A stretch of 64,000 bases of DNA, from positions 248,001-312,000 of the forward strand of contig CAVRDK010000002.1 of NCBI GenBank assembly GCA_963719855.1. The letters are read 5' to 3'. This DNA comes from CAIQPV01 sp963719855 (GTDB taxonomy: Bacteria > Pseudomonadota > Gammaproteobacteria > Burkholderiales > Gallionellaceae). The translations under genes and the position numbers were made by a program. The first letter of the stretch is position 1. Each line of letters opens with the position of its first letter. The notes beneath the pieces were generated by a model. The model did no database searches. It was not told the DNA's origin and saw only the letters and a list, made by a program, of their open reading frames with translations. Below, piece after piece: positions 18,482 through 26,628 of the stretch.

Positions 18482-18535
18482 TTGCCGGGGGGTGCCCCGG
18501 ACGCAAAGGCCGTTCGCCCTGAGCTTGTCGAAGGG
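18482..18535. repeat. Left end of an inverted-repeat pair bracketing the tyrA-aroA island
   Basis: This 54-base stretch (TTGCCGGGG ... CTTGTCGAAGGG) is the near-exact reverse complement of 20639-20690. The inner 26 bases, from CCGTTCGCCC to GAAGGG, match perfectly, and the outer part differs by a few bases and a 2-base length change. Shorter relatives (CTTCGACAAGCTCAGG) are scattered over the window, so the pair may be two copies of a dispersed repeat rather than true transposon ends. Confidence 0.75.
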
Positions 18536-18625
18536 GCTGGTCGAACCACCTACTTACCCAAAGACAACTTCGCTGGTGGTAGCCCGGCAACTGATTACCT
18601 TTCTTGCATAATAAAATAATTCACG

Positions 18626-18655
18626 TTGACGATATAAACAATACTGTTTACAGTA
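18626..18655 (+). promoter_or_regulatory. Predicted hicA promoter with palindromic operator over the -10
   Basis: A -35-like TTGACG (18626-18631) and a -10-like TACAGT (18649-18654) are separated by 17 bases. The -10 lies inside the perfect palindrome TACTGT-TT-ACAGTA (18642-18655). HicB-type antitoxins are known to repress their own operons through such palindromes. With this spacing the transcript would begin close to the hicA ATG at 18661, so the mRNA may be leaderless, in line with the lack of a clear Shine-Dalgarno sequence. Confidence 0.5.
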
Positions 18656-18660
18656 CTGGC

Positions 18661-18837
18661 ATGAACAGCAAAGAATTCAAACGCTGGCTGACCCAACAGG
18701 GGGCGACCTTTCAAGCAGGCAAAGGCTCGCATCTGAAGGTTTATTTAAACGGCAAGCAGTCTGTGCTGCCGATGCACAACACCGACATGAAGACGGGCAC
18801 GGTCGAAGGCATCAAGAAGCAACTTGGATTAAAGTAA
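18661..18837 (+). CDS. hicA: HicA-family mRNA interferase toxin
   Basis: A 58-residue HicA toxin, the same length as the E. coli protein. The dsRBD-like fold features are visible: NSKEFKRWLTQQGA, then GKGSHLKVYLNGK with the catalytic histidine, and the ending GIKKQLGLK. HicA cleaves mRNA and is held in check by HicB. I chose ATG 18661; an upstream in-frame start at 18604 would add 19 residues and cross the predicted promoter. hicB follows ten bases downstream. Confidence 0.9.
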   Translation: MNSKEFKRWLTQQGATFQAGKGSHLKVYLNGKQSVLPMHNTDMKTGTVEGIKKQLGLK

Positions 18838-18847
18838 GGAGAGCGCA

Positions 18848-19270
18848 ATGTTTATGTACCCTGTTACCCTCACCGCAGACAAAAAAGACGGCGGATACGT
18901 CGTCACTTTTACCGATATTCCTGAAGCCATCACCCAGGGCGACACCAAGGAAGAAGCGCTGGACGCCGCGAAAGATGCGCTGGAATCAGCTCTGGATTTC
19001 TACTTCGAAGACAAACGCACGGTACCTGCCCCTTCCAAGCCCAAGCGCGGCCAGCACGTTATCGAACTCCCAGCCAGTCTGTCGGCGAAAGTTCTGTTGC
19101 TCAACGAAATGATCGCCCAAAACGTGCGCCCCGCCGAACTCGCCCGCCGTCTTCATACCACGCCGCAAGAGGTCAACCGATTAACCAACGTGCGGCATAC
19201 CACGAGAATTGACGGCATTGCCGCAGCATTGCAGGCGCTGGGGAAGCATTTGGATATGAGGGTGGTTTAG
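18848..19270 (+). CDS. hicB: HicB-family antitoxin
   Basis: A 140-residue antitoxin. The N-terminal partial RNase H-like fold (YPVTLTADKKDGGYVVTFTDIP, EALDAAKDALESAL) is the HicA-binding part. The C-terminus carries a helix-turn-helix (RPAELARRLHTTPQEVNRLTNV) for operator binding. AAGGAG precedes the ATG. The pair lies at the left end of the island between tyrA and aroA. Confidence 0.92.
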   Translation: MFMYPVTLTADKKDGGYVVTFTDIPEAITQGDTKEEALDAAKDALESALDFYFEDKRTVPAPSKPKRGQHVIELPASLSAKVLLLNEMIAQNVRPAELARRLHTTPQEVNRLTNVRHTTRIDGIAAALQALGKHLDMRVV

Positions 19271-19339
19271 CCTGCAACGTAGCGGCGTGCATCTTTTATA
19301 GACCTGACCCCACCATTCCCGTTGTGCTTAATAGACCCC

Positions 19340-19987
19340 ATGTCAATTTTATCAATAATCCTAAACGCTATTAATAAATTAGGTGGCAAAGACAAGGATC
19401 TTAATGCCGAGAATGTCAGCGCCCATTTATCAATAGATATTGCATCCAATATTGCGGAACCTTCTGTTAAGTCCAAAATGTCTTTTGGTATTCCCTTTGA
19501 TTCTTCTGTAGTAACGGATGACGTCAAGGCTGATATTGGGAAAAACATAAAACGTCTTAGAAGAATTAAACCAGAGCATTTTGACCAAGTGTATGAAGCA
19601 ACTTTACACGCTGTAATGGTTGGGGGAGACAGGAGGGCGCTATCTATCGCCCTTAAGAATATTTGCGGATTTACGCTACAAGTTGCAGGGGGGATTACAA
19701 ATTCACTATGTGACAAAGCCAACACAATGACGGTACGTGCGATACAACAACGGCTTGGAGTTACGCATGCGATATGGATGCACGCTGGAGCAGCACCATG
19801 TGCGGTAAATACAAAACATCCTACGGCAGCAGAAGTTCGTCGGAACACAGCTCATATTGAAGCGGACGGAAAACAATATAAGATCAGCGAAGGAATGTTT
19901 CTGGATGGCAAATGGACATGGCCTGGATATGAAAATGGTTGCAAGTGCGTTAGCAAAAGCATAATACCCACGCCAGATAACGATTAA
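19340..19987 (+). CDS. Unknown protein with phage head-morphogenesis (MuF/gp7)-like C-terminus
   Basis: A 215-residue protein without signal peptide. The first 140 residues are not recognised. The last 75 resemble the C-terminus of Mu gpF/SPP1 gp7 minor head proteins. That family pattern is W-x-H-x-G, a histidine segment, G-K-x-Y-x-I-x-x-G-M, and a closing PGxxxxCxC; here it reads AIWMHAGAAPC, ADGKQYKISEGMF and WPGYENGCKCVS. No other phage gene is present. ATG 19340 is preferred over TTG 19322. The gene is much more A+T-rich than the aromatic genes around it. Possibilities are a phage remnant or a toxin-type effector that reuses this domain. Confidence 0.5.
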   Translation: MSILSIILNAINKLGGKDKDLNAENVSAHLSIDIASNIAEPSVKSKMSFGIPFDSSVVTDDVKADIGKNIKRLRRIKPEHFDQVYEATLHAVMVGGDRRALSIALKNICGFTLQVAGGITNSLCDKANTMTVRAIQQRLGVTHAIWMHAGAAPCAVNTKHPTAAEVRRNTAHIEADGKQYKISEGMFLDGKWTWPGYENGCKCVSKSIIPTPDND

Positions 19988-19999
19988 TTACTCGCATAT

Positions 20000-20341
20000 A
20001 TGTCATTTTCACCTTTAATAAAAAAATCATTTGATATCTGGATGAATAGCGATACGTGGTACACAGGACACGATAGTGATCAGGCTCAGTTTTATGCATT
20101 CGTTTGGAATGTTTTTAGATATTCCAGAAAAAAACCCACCGAGAAAGAGTTGAGAGAGCTAATTCTAGATCGATGGCATAAAAAGTTGGATCGCCAAACT
20201 CTCGAAAATGTTGCTTTAAACTATTCCGGCCTATATGCGACCCTACTCGATTTCGCAAAATCAAAGAATGAAGGGGGAATGTTGCTCCTTCCTATCGAGG
20301 CCATCCACCAGCTGAAAAATCCATCAATTGGGTCAAAGTAG
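20000..20341 (+). CDS. Hypothetical protein downstream of the MuF-like gene
   Basis: A 113-residue, mostly helical, soluble protein with many aromatic residues (SFDIWMNSDTWYTG, FYAFVWNVFRY) and no motif I recognise. It starts 12 bases after the preceding gene and shares its A+T-rich composition, so the two form a cassette. A toxin/immunity or chaperone pairing is conceivable but nothing in the sequence proves it. Confidence 0.5.
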   Translation: MSFSPLIKKSFDIWMNSDTWYTGHDSDQAQFYAFVWNVFRYSRKKPTEKELRELILDRWHKKLDRQTLENVALNYSGLYATLLDFAKSKNEGGMLLLPIEAIHQLKNPSIGSK

Positions 20342-20769
20342 AAAAAGGAGGCGTAGCCCGTTAGTTTTTTGTAATGCACTCTTTGCACGCCTCCCATCCT
20401 CCCTTCATCCGCCACCGAGTAGCGGAGGCTGGTCAGGGAATTCTGACGAATATGTTTGAGTACGTGGCCGCGTAGCGGATCGTGCGAGTTTATGAGGAAG
20501 CCTGACCAGTTGAGCAACGCAAGGAATCCCGTGAGAGATGGCGGATTGGGGTCGCCTTCTTTTGGGTTACTTTTTCTTGGCGAAGCAAGAAAAAGTGACT
20601 AGCTGCCGGTCTACCACCGGCGGTTTTGCTTTTGAATACCCTTCGACAAGCTCAGGGCGAACGGCCTTTGCCGCCGGGCAACCCCGGCAAACCAAGCATC
20701 GCGTCTCCCTCTGCGTTATCATACCGCCCTCAAATTTTTTAGCGCACCCCGTTGCAAGGTTCACCCCCA
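20342..20769. repeat. 428-bp gap before aroA: hairpins and right island repeat
   Basis: No gene is seen. The gap holds a perfect 11-bp hairpin at 20569-20596 (ACTTTTTCTTG, loop GCGAAG) and a 6-bp hairpin GCCGGT/ACCGGC at 20605-20621 followed by GGTTTTGCTTTT, which could end transcription. The right inverted repeat is at 20639-20690. The segment 20341-20530 has repeat-like text (GCGTAGCGGATCGTGCGAG) without clear coding. The aroA promoter must lie after 20690 if transcription does not read through. Confidence 0.6.
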
Positions 20770-22776
20770 ATGACATCCGAAAATTTTCTTGATCTCCCTC
20801 CCCTAATGTCCGCCCACGGCACAGTTCGTCTGCCCGGCTCGAAGAGCATTTCCAATCGCGTGCTGCTGCTTGCCGCGTTGTCCGCAGGCGTGACGGAGGT
20901 GCGCGACCTGCTGAAGTCGGACGATACCGACCGCATGCTGGATGCCTTGCACACCTTGGGTGTGAGAGTGGAGCCGTTGGGTGATAACGCCTATTATGTC
21001 TTCGGCTGCGGCGGCAACTTTCCCAATAAGAACGCCAAACTGTTTCTCGGTAATGCGGGCACCGCGTTTCGTCCGCTGGTGGCAGCGTTGGCATTGTCCG
21101 GAGGGCAATACGATATGATCGGGGGAACCATCGATTCTCCTGGGGGGCGCATGCACGAGCGCCCCATCGGCGACTTGGTGGATGCGCTGCGGCAACTGGG
21201 CGCGAACATCGAGTACCTCGGCAACGAGGGTTTTCCTCCTTTGCGGATTTCTCCCGCCAAGTTGGCGGGTGACACGGTGCAGGTGCGCGGCGACGTGTCC
21301 AGTCAGTTCCTTACAGGCCTGTTGCTGGCGCTGCCGTTGCTGAATCGCACGGTGACAGTCGAGGTGGTGGGCGAACTGATTTCCAAGCCTTACATCAAGA
21401 TCACCTTGGCGATGATGGCGTTCTTTGGTGTTTCCGTGCAACGTCCAGATCGTAATGGGCCAGCAATACTATTGGGAGAGAATGATGACTGGCATGAACT
21501 TATAATTACTGCCGATAGTTATATTTCCCCTGATAAAATTCATGTTGAGGGTGATGCATCGTCCGCCTCATATTTTCTGGCTGCTGGGGCCATTGGCGGT
21601 GGGCCGGTACGAGTGGAGGGGGTAGGGCTTAACAGTGTTCAAGGTGATGTGCGCTTCGCCGAGGCGCTGGGCCTGATGGGTGCGCAGATCACCATGGGGC
21701 CAAACTGGATGGAGGCGCGTGCGCCGGAGGGCGGCAAGCTGAAAGCCATCGACCTCGATTGCAATCACATCCCCGATGCCGCGATGACGCTGGCCGTGGC
21801 GGCGCTGTTCGCCGACGGCACGACCACGCTGCGCAATATCGCCAGCTGGCGCGTCAAGGAAACCGACCGCATCGCAGCGATGGCAACCGAGTTACGCAAA
21901 CTCGGCGCGACAGTGGAAGAAGGCGCGGACTATATTCGTGTTACCCCACCCGCTACAAGCTACCCGCTACAAGCTACAAGCTCCGCCATAGACACCTATG
22001 ACGATCACCGCATGGCGATGTGTTTTTCGCTGGCAGCGTTTGGCGGCGCGGGCGTGCGAATCAACGATCCCAAGTGCGTGGGGAAGACTTTCCCGGATTA
22101 TTTCGAGCGATTTGCCGAGGTTGCGCAGGCTGTGCCGGTGATCGCCATAGACGGCCCTTCTGCATCCGGCAAGGGCACGGTGGCGCAATTGGTGGCACAA
22201 CAGCTTGGCTACCATTACCTCGACAGCGGGGCTTTGTACCGGTTGCTGGCGCTGGCCGCGCAGCAGCACGGCGTAGCACCGGATGATGAGGCTGCGCTGG
22301 CAGGGTTGGCGGCGCGCATGGAAATACGCTTCGAGGGCGCGGATATATGGCTGGGTGGCGCGAAGGTGGGCGACGAACTGCGCGGCGAGGAATGCGCCTC
22401 GGCGGCATCCAAAGTGGCGGCACTGCCTGCGGTGCGCGCGGCGTTGCTGGACAAGCAACATGCCTTCCGCCGCGCGCCGGGGCTGGTGGCGGACGGGCGC
22501 GATATGGCTTCGGTGGTGTTCCCGGACGCGGTGCTGAAAGTGTTCCTGACCGCCAGCGCCGAGGCGCGCGCCGAGCGGCGATATAAACAGTTGATGGAAA
22601 AAGGAATCAGTGCTAATATCGCTGCCCTTTTGCAAGATATACAGGCGCGCGACGAGCGGGATACCCAGCGTAGCGTTGCTCCTTTGCAACAGGCACCGGG
22701 TGCAAGTCTGCTGGATACCACGGCTTTGAACATCGAGCAGGCGGTACATGAAGTGCTGACACGCTACCGTAAGTAA
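20770..22776 (+). CDS. aroA-cmk: Fused EPSP synthase / cytidylate kinase
   Basis: One 668-residue frame joins two enzymes. Residues 1 to about 450 are 3-phosphoshikimate 1-carboxyvinyltransferase: GTVRLPGSKSISNR, LGNAGTAFRPL, DVSSQFLTGLLLALP, and YDDHRMAMCFSL near its end. From about 455 cytidylate kinase follows with Walker A DGPSASGKGT, YLDSGALYRLLAL and DGRDMASVVFPDA. The stretch 21951-21984 encodes PATSYPLQATSS from repeated GCTACAAG units, just before the conserved DDHR motif, where other AroA proteins are shorter. I use ATG 20770 rather than TTG 20752. The same fusion is known in other betaproteobacteria. Confidence 0.95.
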   Translation: MTSENFLDLPPLMSAHGTVRLPGSKSISNRVLLLAALSAGVTEVRDLLKSDDTDRMLDALHTLGVRVEPLGDNAYYVFGCGGNFPNKNAKLFLGNAGTAFRPLVAALALSGGQYDMIGGTIDSPGGRMHERPIGDLVDALRQLGANIEYLGNEGFPPLRISPAKLAGDTVQVRGDVSSQFLTGLLLALPLLNRTVTVEVVGELISKPYIKITLAMMAFFGVSVQRPDRNGPAILLGENDDWHELIITADSYISPDKIHVEGDASSASYFLAAGAIGGGPVRVEGVGLNSVQGDVRFAEALGLMGAQITMGPNWMEARAPEGGKLKAIDLDCNHIPDAAMTLAVAALFADGTTTLRNIASWRVKETDRIAAMATELRKLGATVEEGADYIRVTPPATSYPLQATSSAIDTYDDHRMAMCFSLAAFGGAGVRINDPKCVGKTFPDYFERFAEVAQAVPVIAIDGPSASGKGTVAQLVAQQLGYHYLDSGALYRLLALAAQQHGVAPDDEAALAGLAARMEIRFEGADIWLGGAKVGDELRGEECASAASKVAALPAVRAALLDKQHAFRRAPGLVADGRDMASVVFPDAVLKVFLTASAEARAERRYKQLMEKGISANIAALLQDIQARDERDTQRSVAPLQQAPGASLLDTTALNIEQAVHEVLTRYRK

Positions 22777-22859
22777 TTGTATTGAGCCCCGCAACGAGCC
22801 CTCGTTCGGGATTTTTAACTAACCCCCGCCAGAAGCGGGTTTGTCTTGGAATTTCATAA

Positions 22860-24575
22860 ATGACTGCTAATACCGACGTAATTGATATGGAAAGTTTTGC
22901 CTCCCTGTTTGAAGAGAGTTTGACGCGCAAGGAAATGCGCGCTGGCGAATTGATCACTGCGCAAGTCGTGCGCATCGATCACAATGTGGTGGTGGTGAAT
23001 GCCGGTCTCAAATCAGAAAGTTTTATCCCTGTTGAAGAATTCTTTAACGCCGCCGGTGAAGTTGAAGTCAAGGCTGGCGATTTCGTTACCGTAGCGATTG
23101 AGTCGCTGGAAAACGGTTATGGCGAAACCAAGCTGTCGCGCGAAAAGGCCAAGCGCCTCGCTGCATGGCATGAGCTGGAAATCGCAATGGAAGAAGGCAA
23201 GATCGTTGAAGGTTTTGTCAGCGGCAAGGTCAAGGGCGGCCTGACCGCCATGGTGAATGGCATTCGTGCCTTCCTGCCCGGTTCGCTGGTGGATATTCGC
23301 CCGGTCAAGGACACCACGCCGTACGAAAACAAGACGATGGAATTCAAGATCATCAAGCTGGATCGCAAGCGCAATAACGTGGTGGTTTCGCGTCGCGCAG
23401 TGCTGGAAGCCAGCGTAGGTGCAGATCGTCAGGCCATGATGGAAAATCTGAAGGAAGGCGCAATCGTCAAGGGTATCGTGAAGAACATCACCGACTACGG
23501 CGCGTTCGTGGATCTGGGCGGTATCGACGGCCTGTTGCACATCACCGATTTGGCATGGCGCCGCGTCAAGCATCCTTCCGAGGTGCTGGCGGTGGGCGAC
23601 GAAGTCGAAGCGAAAATCCTCAAGTTCGATCAAGAGAAGAATCGCGTTTCCCTCGGCATCAAGCAAATGGGCGATGATCCGTGGAACGGCCTCGCACGCC
23701 GCTATCCGCAAAGCACCCGTTTGTTCGGCAAGGTGACCAACCTGACTGACTACGGCGCGTTCGTGGAAATCGAGCAAGGCATCGAAGGTCTGGTGCACGT
23801 GTCCGAAATGGATTGGACCAACAAGAATGTGCATCCTTCCAAGGTGGTTGCACTGGGCGACGAAGTGGAAGTGATGATCCTGGAAATCGACGAGGCGCGC
23901 CGCCGCATTTCGCTTGGTATGAAACAGTGCCAGTCCAACCCATGGGATGACTTTGCGCTGAACCACAAAAAGGGCGACAAGGTGAAGGGCCAGATCAAGT
24001 CGATTACCGACTTCGGCGTTTTCATCGGCCTGGATGGCGGTATCGATGGCCTGGTGCATCTGTCCGATTTATCCTGGGCGATGCCCGGCGAAGAAGCCGT
24101 GCGCAACTACAAGAAGGGTGATGAACTTGAGGCAATGGTGCTGGCTATCGATGTCGAGCGCGAGCGTATCTCGCTGGGTATCAAACAGATGGATGGTGAT
24201 CCTTTCAACGGTTATATTGCCGGGCATGATAAGGGTGCTGTAGTAAATGGCGTGGTCAAGGCTATCGATGCCAAGGGCGCGACCATTACTCTGGATGGCG
24301 ATGTCGAGGGTTATCTCAAGGCATCCGAAGTATCCGCCGAGCGTGTCGAGGATATTCGCAACCACCTCAAGGAAGGCGATACGGTAAAGGCCGTGATCGT
24401 TAACGTGGATCGCAAAAACCGTGGCATCAACCTGTCGATCAAGGCGCTGGACAGAGCCGAAGATGCGGCTGCGATGCAAAAGTTTAGCGCGGATAATACG
24501 GCAACCGCCGGAACAACCAACCTGGGTGCTTTGCTCAAGGCAAAAATGAGCACAAGCAAGGTTGACGCACAGTAA
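22860..24575 (+). CDS. rpsA: 30S ribosomal protein S1
   Basis: The large mRNA-binding ribosomal protein. The 571 residues contain six S1/OB-fold repeats; repeats 3 to 5 show the recurring YGAFVDLGGIDGLLHITD-like signature (around residues 215, 300 and 390). ATG 22860 follows a TTGGAATTTCATAA leader. Upstream, 22825-22839 forms a small CCCGC/GCGGG hairpin followed by TTTG that could weakly terminate the aroA-cmk transcript. The cmk-rpsA-ihfB order is highly conserved in Proteobacteria. Confidence 0.98.
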   Translation: MTANTDVIDMESFASLFEESLTRKEMRAGELITAQVVRIDHNVVVVNAGLKSESFIPVEEFFNAAGEVEVKAGDFVTVAIESLENGYGETKLSREKAKRLAAWHELEIAMEEGKIVEGFVSGKVKGGLTAMVNGIRAFLPGSLVDIRPVKDTTPYENKTMEFKIIKLDRKRNNVVVSRRAVLEASVGADRQAMMENLKEGAIVKGIVKNITDYGAFVDLGGIDGLLHITDLAWRRVKHPSEVLAVGDEVEAKILKFDQEKNRVSLGIKQMGDDPWNGLARRYPQSTRLFGKVTNLTDYGAFVEIEQGIEGLVHVSEMDWTNKNVHPSKVVALGDEVEVMILEIDEARRRISLGMKQCQSNPWDDFALNHKKGDKVKGQIKSITDFGVFIGLDGGIDGLVHLSDLSWAMPGEEAVRNYKKGDELEAMVLAIDVERERISLGIKQMDGDPFNGYIAGHDKGAVVNGVVKAIDAKGATITLDGDVEGYLKASEVSAERVEDIRNHLKEGDTVKAVIVNVDRKNRGINLSIKALDRAEDAAAMQKFSADNTATAGTTNLGALLKAKMSTSKVDAQ

Positions 24576-24585
24576 GGATGATGAA

Positions 24586-24873
24586 ATGACACGTTCTGAT
24601 CTTATTGCCAAGCTGGCAGAGCGTTACCCGCAACTGCTGACCAAGGATGCCGATCTGGCAGTCAAGGTTATCCTTGATACCATGGCGACAACTTTGGCGC
24701 GTGGCGGGCGGATCGAGATCCGTGGCTTCGGCAGCTTCGCGCTGAACTACCGTCCGCCACGGACCGGGCGCAATCCAAAATCGGGCGACAAAGTGCAGGT
24801 GCCGGCCAAGTACGTGCCGCACTTCAAGGCTGGCAAGGAGTTGCGCGAACGGGTCGATTATCCTGCATCGTAA
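24586..24873 (+). CDS. ihfB: Integration host factor beta subunit
   Basis: A 95-residue DNA-bending protein of the HU/IHF family that pairs with IhfA. It shows MTRSDLIAKLAERYPQL at the start, the beta-arm core RIEIRGFGSFALNYRPPRTGRNPKSG with the DNA-intercalating proline region, and VPHFKAGKELRERVD at the end. ATG 24586 is preferred to the in-frame upstream ATG 24562 because AAGGATGATGAA precedes it and family length fits. Confidence 0.97.
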   Translation: MTRSDLIAKLAERYPQLLTKDADLAVKVILDTMATTLARGGRIEIRGFGSFALNYRPPRTGRNPKSGDKVQVPAKYVPHFKAGKELRERVDYPAS

Positions 24874-24989
24874 AGTTGTTTTGCAGTAATGGAAATGGGC
24901 GGACTATCGCAAGATGGTGCCGCCTGTTTTTTGTCCATTCGTGTTATCCTGAAAACTCTGTTTTAGTGGAATTCTCTTGCGGGTAAATC

Positions 24990-25262
24990 ATGCGTTATCT
25001 GGTTTGGTTATTGCGTGCCATTATGTTTCTCGTGTTGCTCGGCTTTGCCGTGAAGAACGACCAGCCCGTAGTGCTGCGCTATTTTTTCGGCTACGAATGG
25101 CAGGCTTCGCTGGTGGTTGTCCTGCTGCTGTTTTTTGCCGTGGGTATGGGCATAGGCGTGCTTGCCGTGCTGGGTAATGTGTTCCGGCAACGCAGGGAAA
25201 TAGCCGCGCTCAAACGAGAATTGCGTTTGAAGAGCAAACTGGCCGATGCCGGTGATAATTGA
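24990..25262 (+). CDS. lapA: LapA-domain inner-membrane protein
   Basis: A 90-residue protein with two membrane helices (LLRAIMFLVLLGFAVKN and ASLVVVLLLFFAVGMGIGVLA) and a basic cytoplasmic tail predicted to coil (RQRREIAALKRELRLKSKL). This is the DUF1049/LapA layout. In E. coli LapA works beside LapB, which controls LPS synthesis through LpxC turnover. It lies 41 bases before lapB. Confidence 0.9.
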   Translation: MRYLVWLLRAIMFLVLLGFAVKNDQPVVLRYFFGYEWQASLVVVLLLFFAVGMGIGVLAVLGNVFRQRREIAALKRELRLKSKLADAGDN

Positions 25263-25303
25263 TGTCTCTAAAGCAACTTTCTTGAACTGATCGATAATCG
25301 TTT

Positions 25304-26479
25304 ATGGAATTCCAACCGTGGATGCTGCTCATTTTTCCATTGTTTTTTGGCATGGGTTGGTTGGCAGCGCGCATAGACATCAAACAACTGGTGGAAGAGT
25401 CCAGTGTCCTGCCGCGTTCCTATTTTCAAGGACTTAACTTCTTGCTTAACGAGCAGCAGGACAAGGCCATTGATGCGTTCATCGAAGTGGTCAAGGTTGA
25501 CCCGCAAACGGTCGAACTACACTTTGCCTTGGGTAGTCTATTCCGTCGCCGTGGTGAAGTGGATCGCGCCCTGCGTATGCATTTGAACCTGGTCGAACGC
25601 GCCGACCTCGATAATGAGAAGCGGCAGCAGGCGCTGTTTGAATTGGCGCAGGATTATCTCAAGGCTGGAATTCTGGATCGTGCCGAGGCACTGTTCCAGG
25701 ATTTGCAGGACACGCCTTATGCCAAGCCCGCGCTGGATTTTCTGCTGGAGCTGTACCAGAAGGAAAAGGACTGGCTCAAGGCAATCGATGTGACACAACG
25801 CCTGAGCGCAGTTTCCGGCGAGCCGCATGGCAAGGAAGCGGCGTTTTTCTATTGCGAACTGGCCACCGCCGAGATCGCGCGCCAGCACACGGATGCAGCC
25901 CGCGCTCATCTGGCGCAGGCGCTGGAGGCGCACCCACAGGCGGTGCGTGCCACCATGATGCTGGGCGATTTGGAAAACACCGCGCAGAATCACGCGCACG
26001 CCATCGAAATCTGGCAGCGCGTTGAACAACAGAATCCGCAATACCTGCCGCTGGTGGCGGAACGGCTGCTGACGGCTTACCGGCAGACTGGGCGCACGGA
26101 TACGGCTATTGTTGTGTTGCAGGACTATCTCGCCAAATACCCTTCGCTGGATTTGATGAACGTACTGTTTGCTGCCATCCTGCAACGCGATGGAGCGGAA
26201 GCGGCTTATATGCTGGTGCGCGATGAATTGCAGCGCCACCCGACGCTGCTGGGACTGGATAAATTGCTGGAAGCGCGCCTGCTGGAAATAGCCGATGATC
26301 GCCGTGGGGATGTGGAGATGGTGAAGAAACTGGTGCATCAACGCACGCGTTCGCTGGCGATGTACCGTTGCACCAGTTGCGGTTTCAAGGCGCGCCAGTT
26401 CTACTGGCATTGCCCGGCCTGCCACGGCTGGGAAACTTATTCGCCGCGACGGAGCGAAGAGAACGGACTGACCGTATGA
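25304..26479 (+). CDS. lapB: LPS assembly protein LapB (YciM)
   Basis: A 391-residue protein anchored by an N-terminal helix (WMLLIFPLFFGMGWLAA). A series of TPR repeats follows, and a rubredoxin-type metal site closes the protein: CTSCGF and CPACHG near the C-terminus. LapB adapts LpxC to FtsH proteolysis and so balances LPS against phospholipid. The stop codon overlaps an ATG (26476) of a short repeat-derived frame. Confidence 0.95.
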   Translation: MEFQPWMLLIFPLFFGMGWLAARIDIKQLVEESSVLPRSYFQGLNFLLNEQQDKAIDAFIEVVKVDPQTVELHFALGSLFRRRGEVDRALRMHLNLVERADLDNEKRQQALFELAQDYLKAGILDRAEALFQDLQDTPYAKPALDFLLELYQKEKDWLKAIDVTQRLSAVSGEPHGKEAAFFYCELATAEIARQHTDAARAHLAQALEAHPQAVRATMMLGDLENTAQNHAHAIEIWQRVEQQNPQYLPLVAERLLTAYRQTGRTDTAIVVLQDYLAKYPSLDLMNVLFAAILQRDGAEAAYMLVRDELQRHPTLLGLDKLLEARLLEIADDRRGDVEMVKKLVHQRTRSLAMYRCTSCGFKARQFYWHCPACHGWETYSPRRSEENGLTV

Positions 26480-26628
26480 GTAAACCTCCAACTACCTGCT
26501 GCGCGTTCGATCTGCTGCGTTGCGTGCTCGCTCGTTCCTCGCCTACCAATCTCGGTATGTCTCGTCGCTCGCTGCGCGGCGCCTTGCAGCCCGACCTGCT
26601 CGCGACGGTATTTAGAGGTTTTCTGTGA
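26476..26628 (+). repeat. Repeat-like 50-codon frame between lapB and pyrF
   Basis: A short frame starts with an ATGA overlap on lapB and ends with a GTGA overlap on pyrF. Its text (CTGCTGCGTTGCGTGCTCGC, TCGTCGCTCGCTGCGCGGCG) is low-complexity and looks like a dispersed intergenic repeat rather than a protein gene. If translated it would yield an Arg/Leu/Cys-rich peptide of 50 residues. It may simply keep ribosomes running from lapB into pyrF. Confidence 0.4.

Noticed and set aside
19300..19311. AGACCTGACCCC, with its reverse complement at 61647-61658
   Set aside because: This 12-base match resembles text often found near REP-associated transposase genes, but no transposase is present and a single short match in 64 kb is weak evidence.
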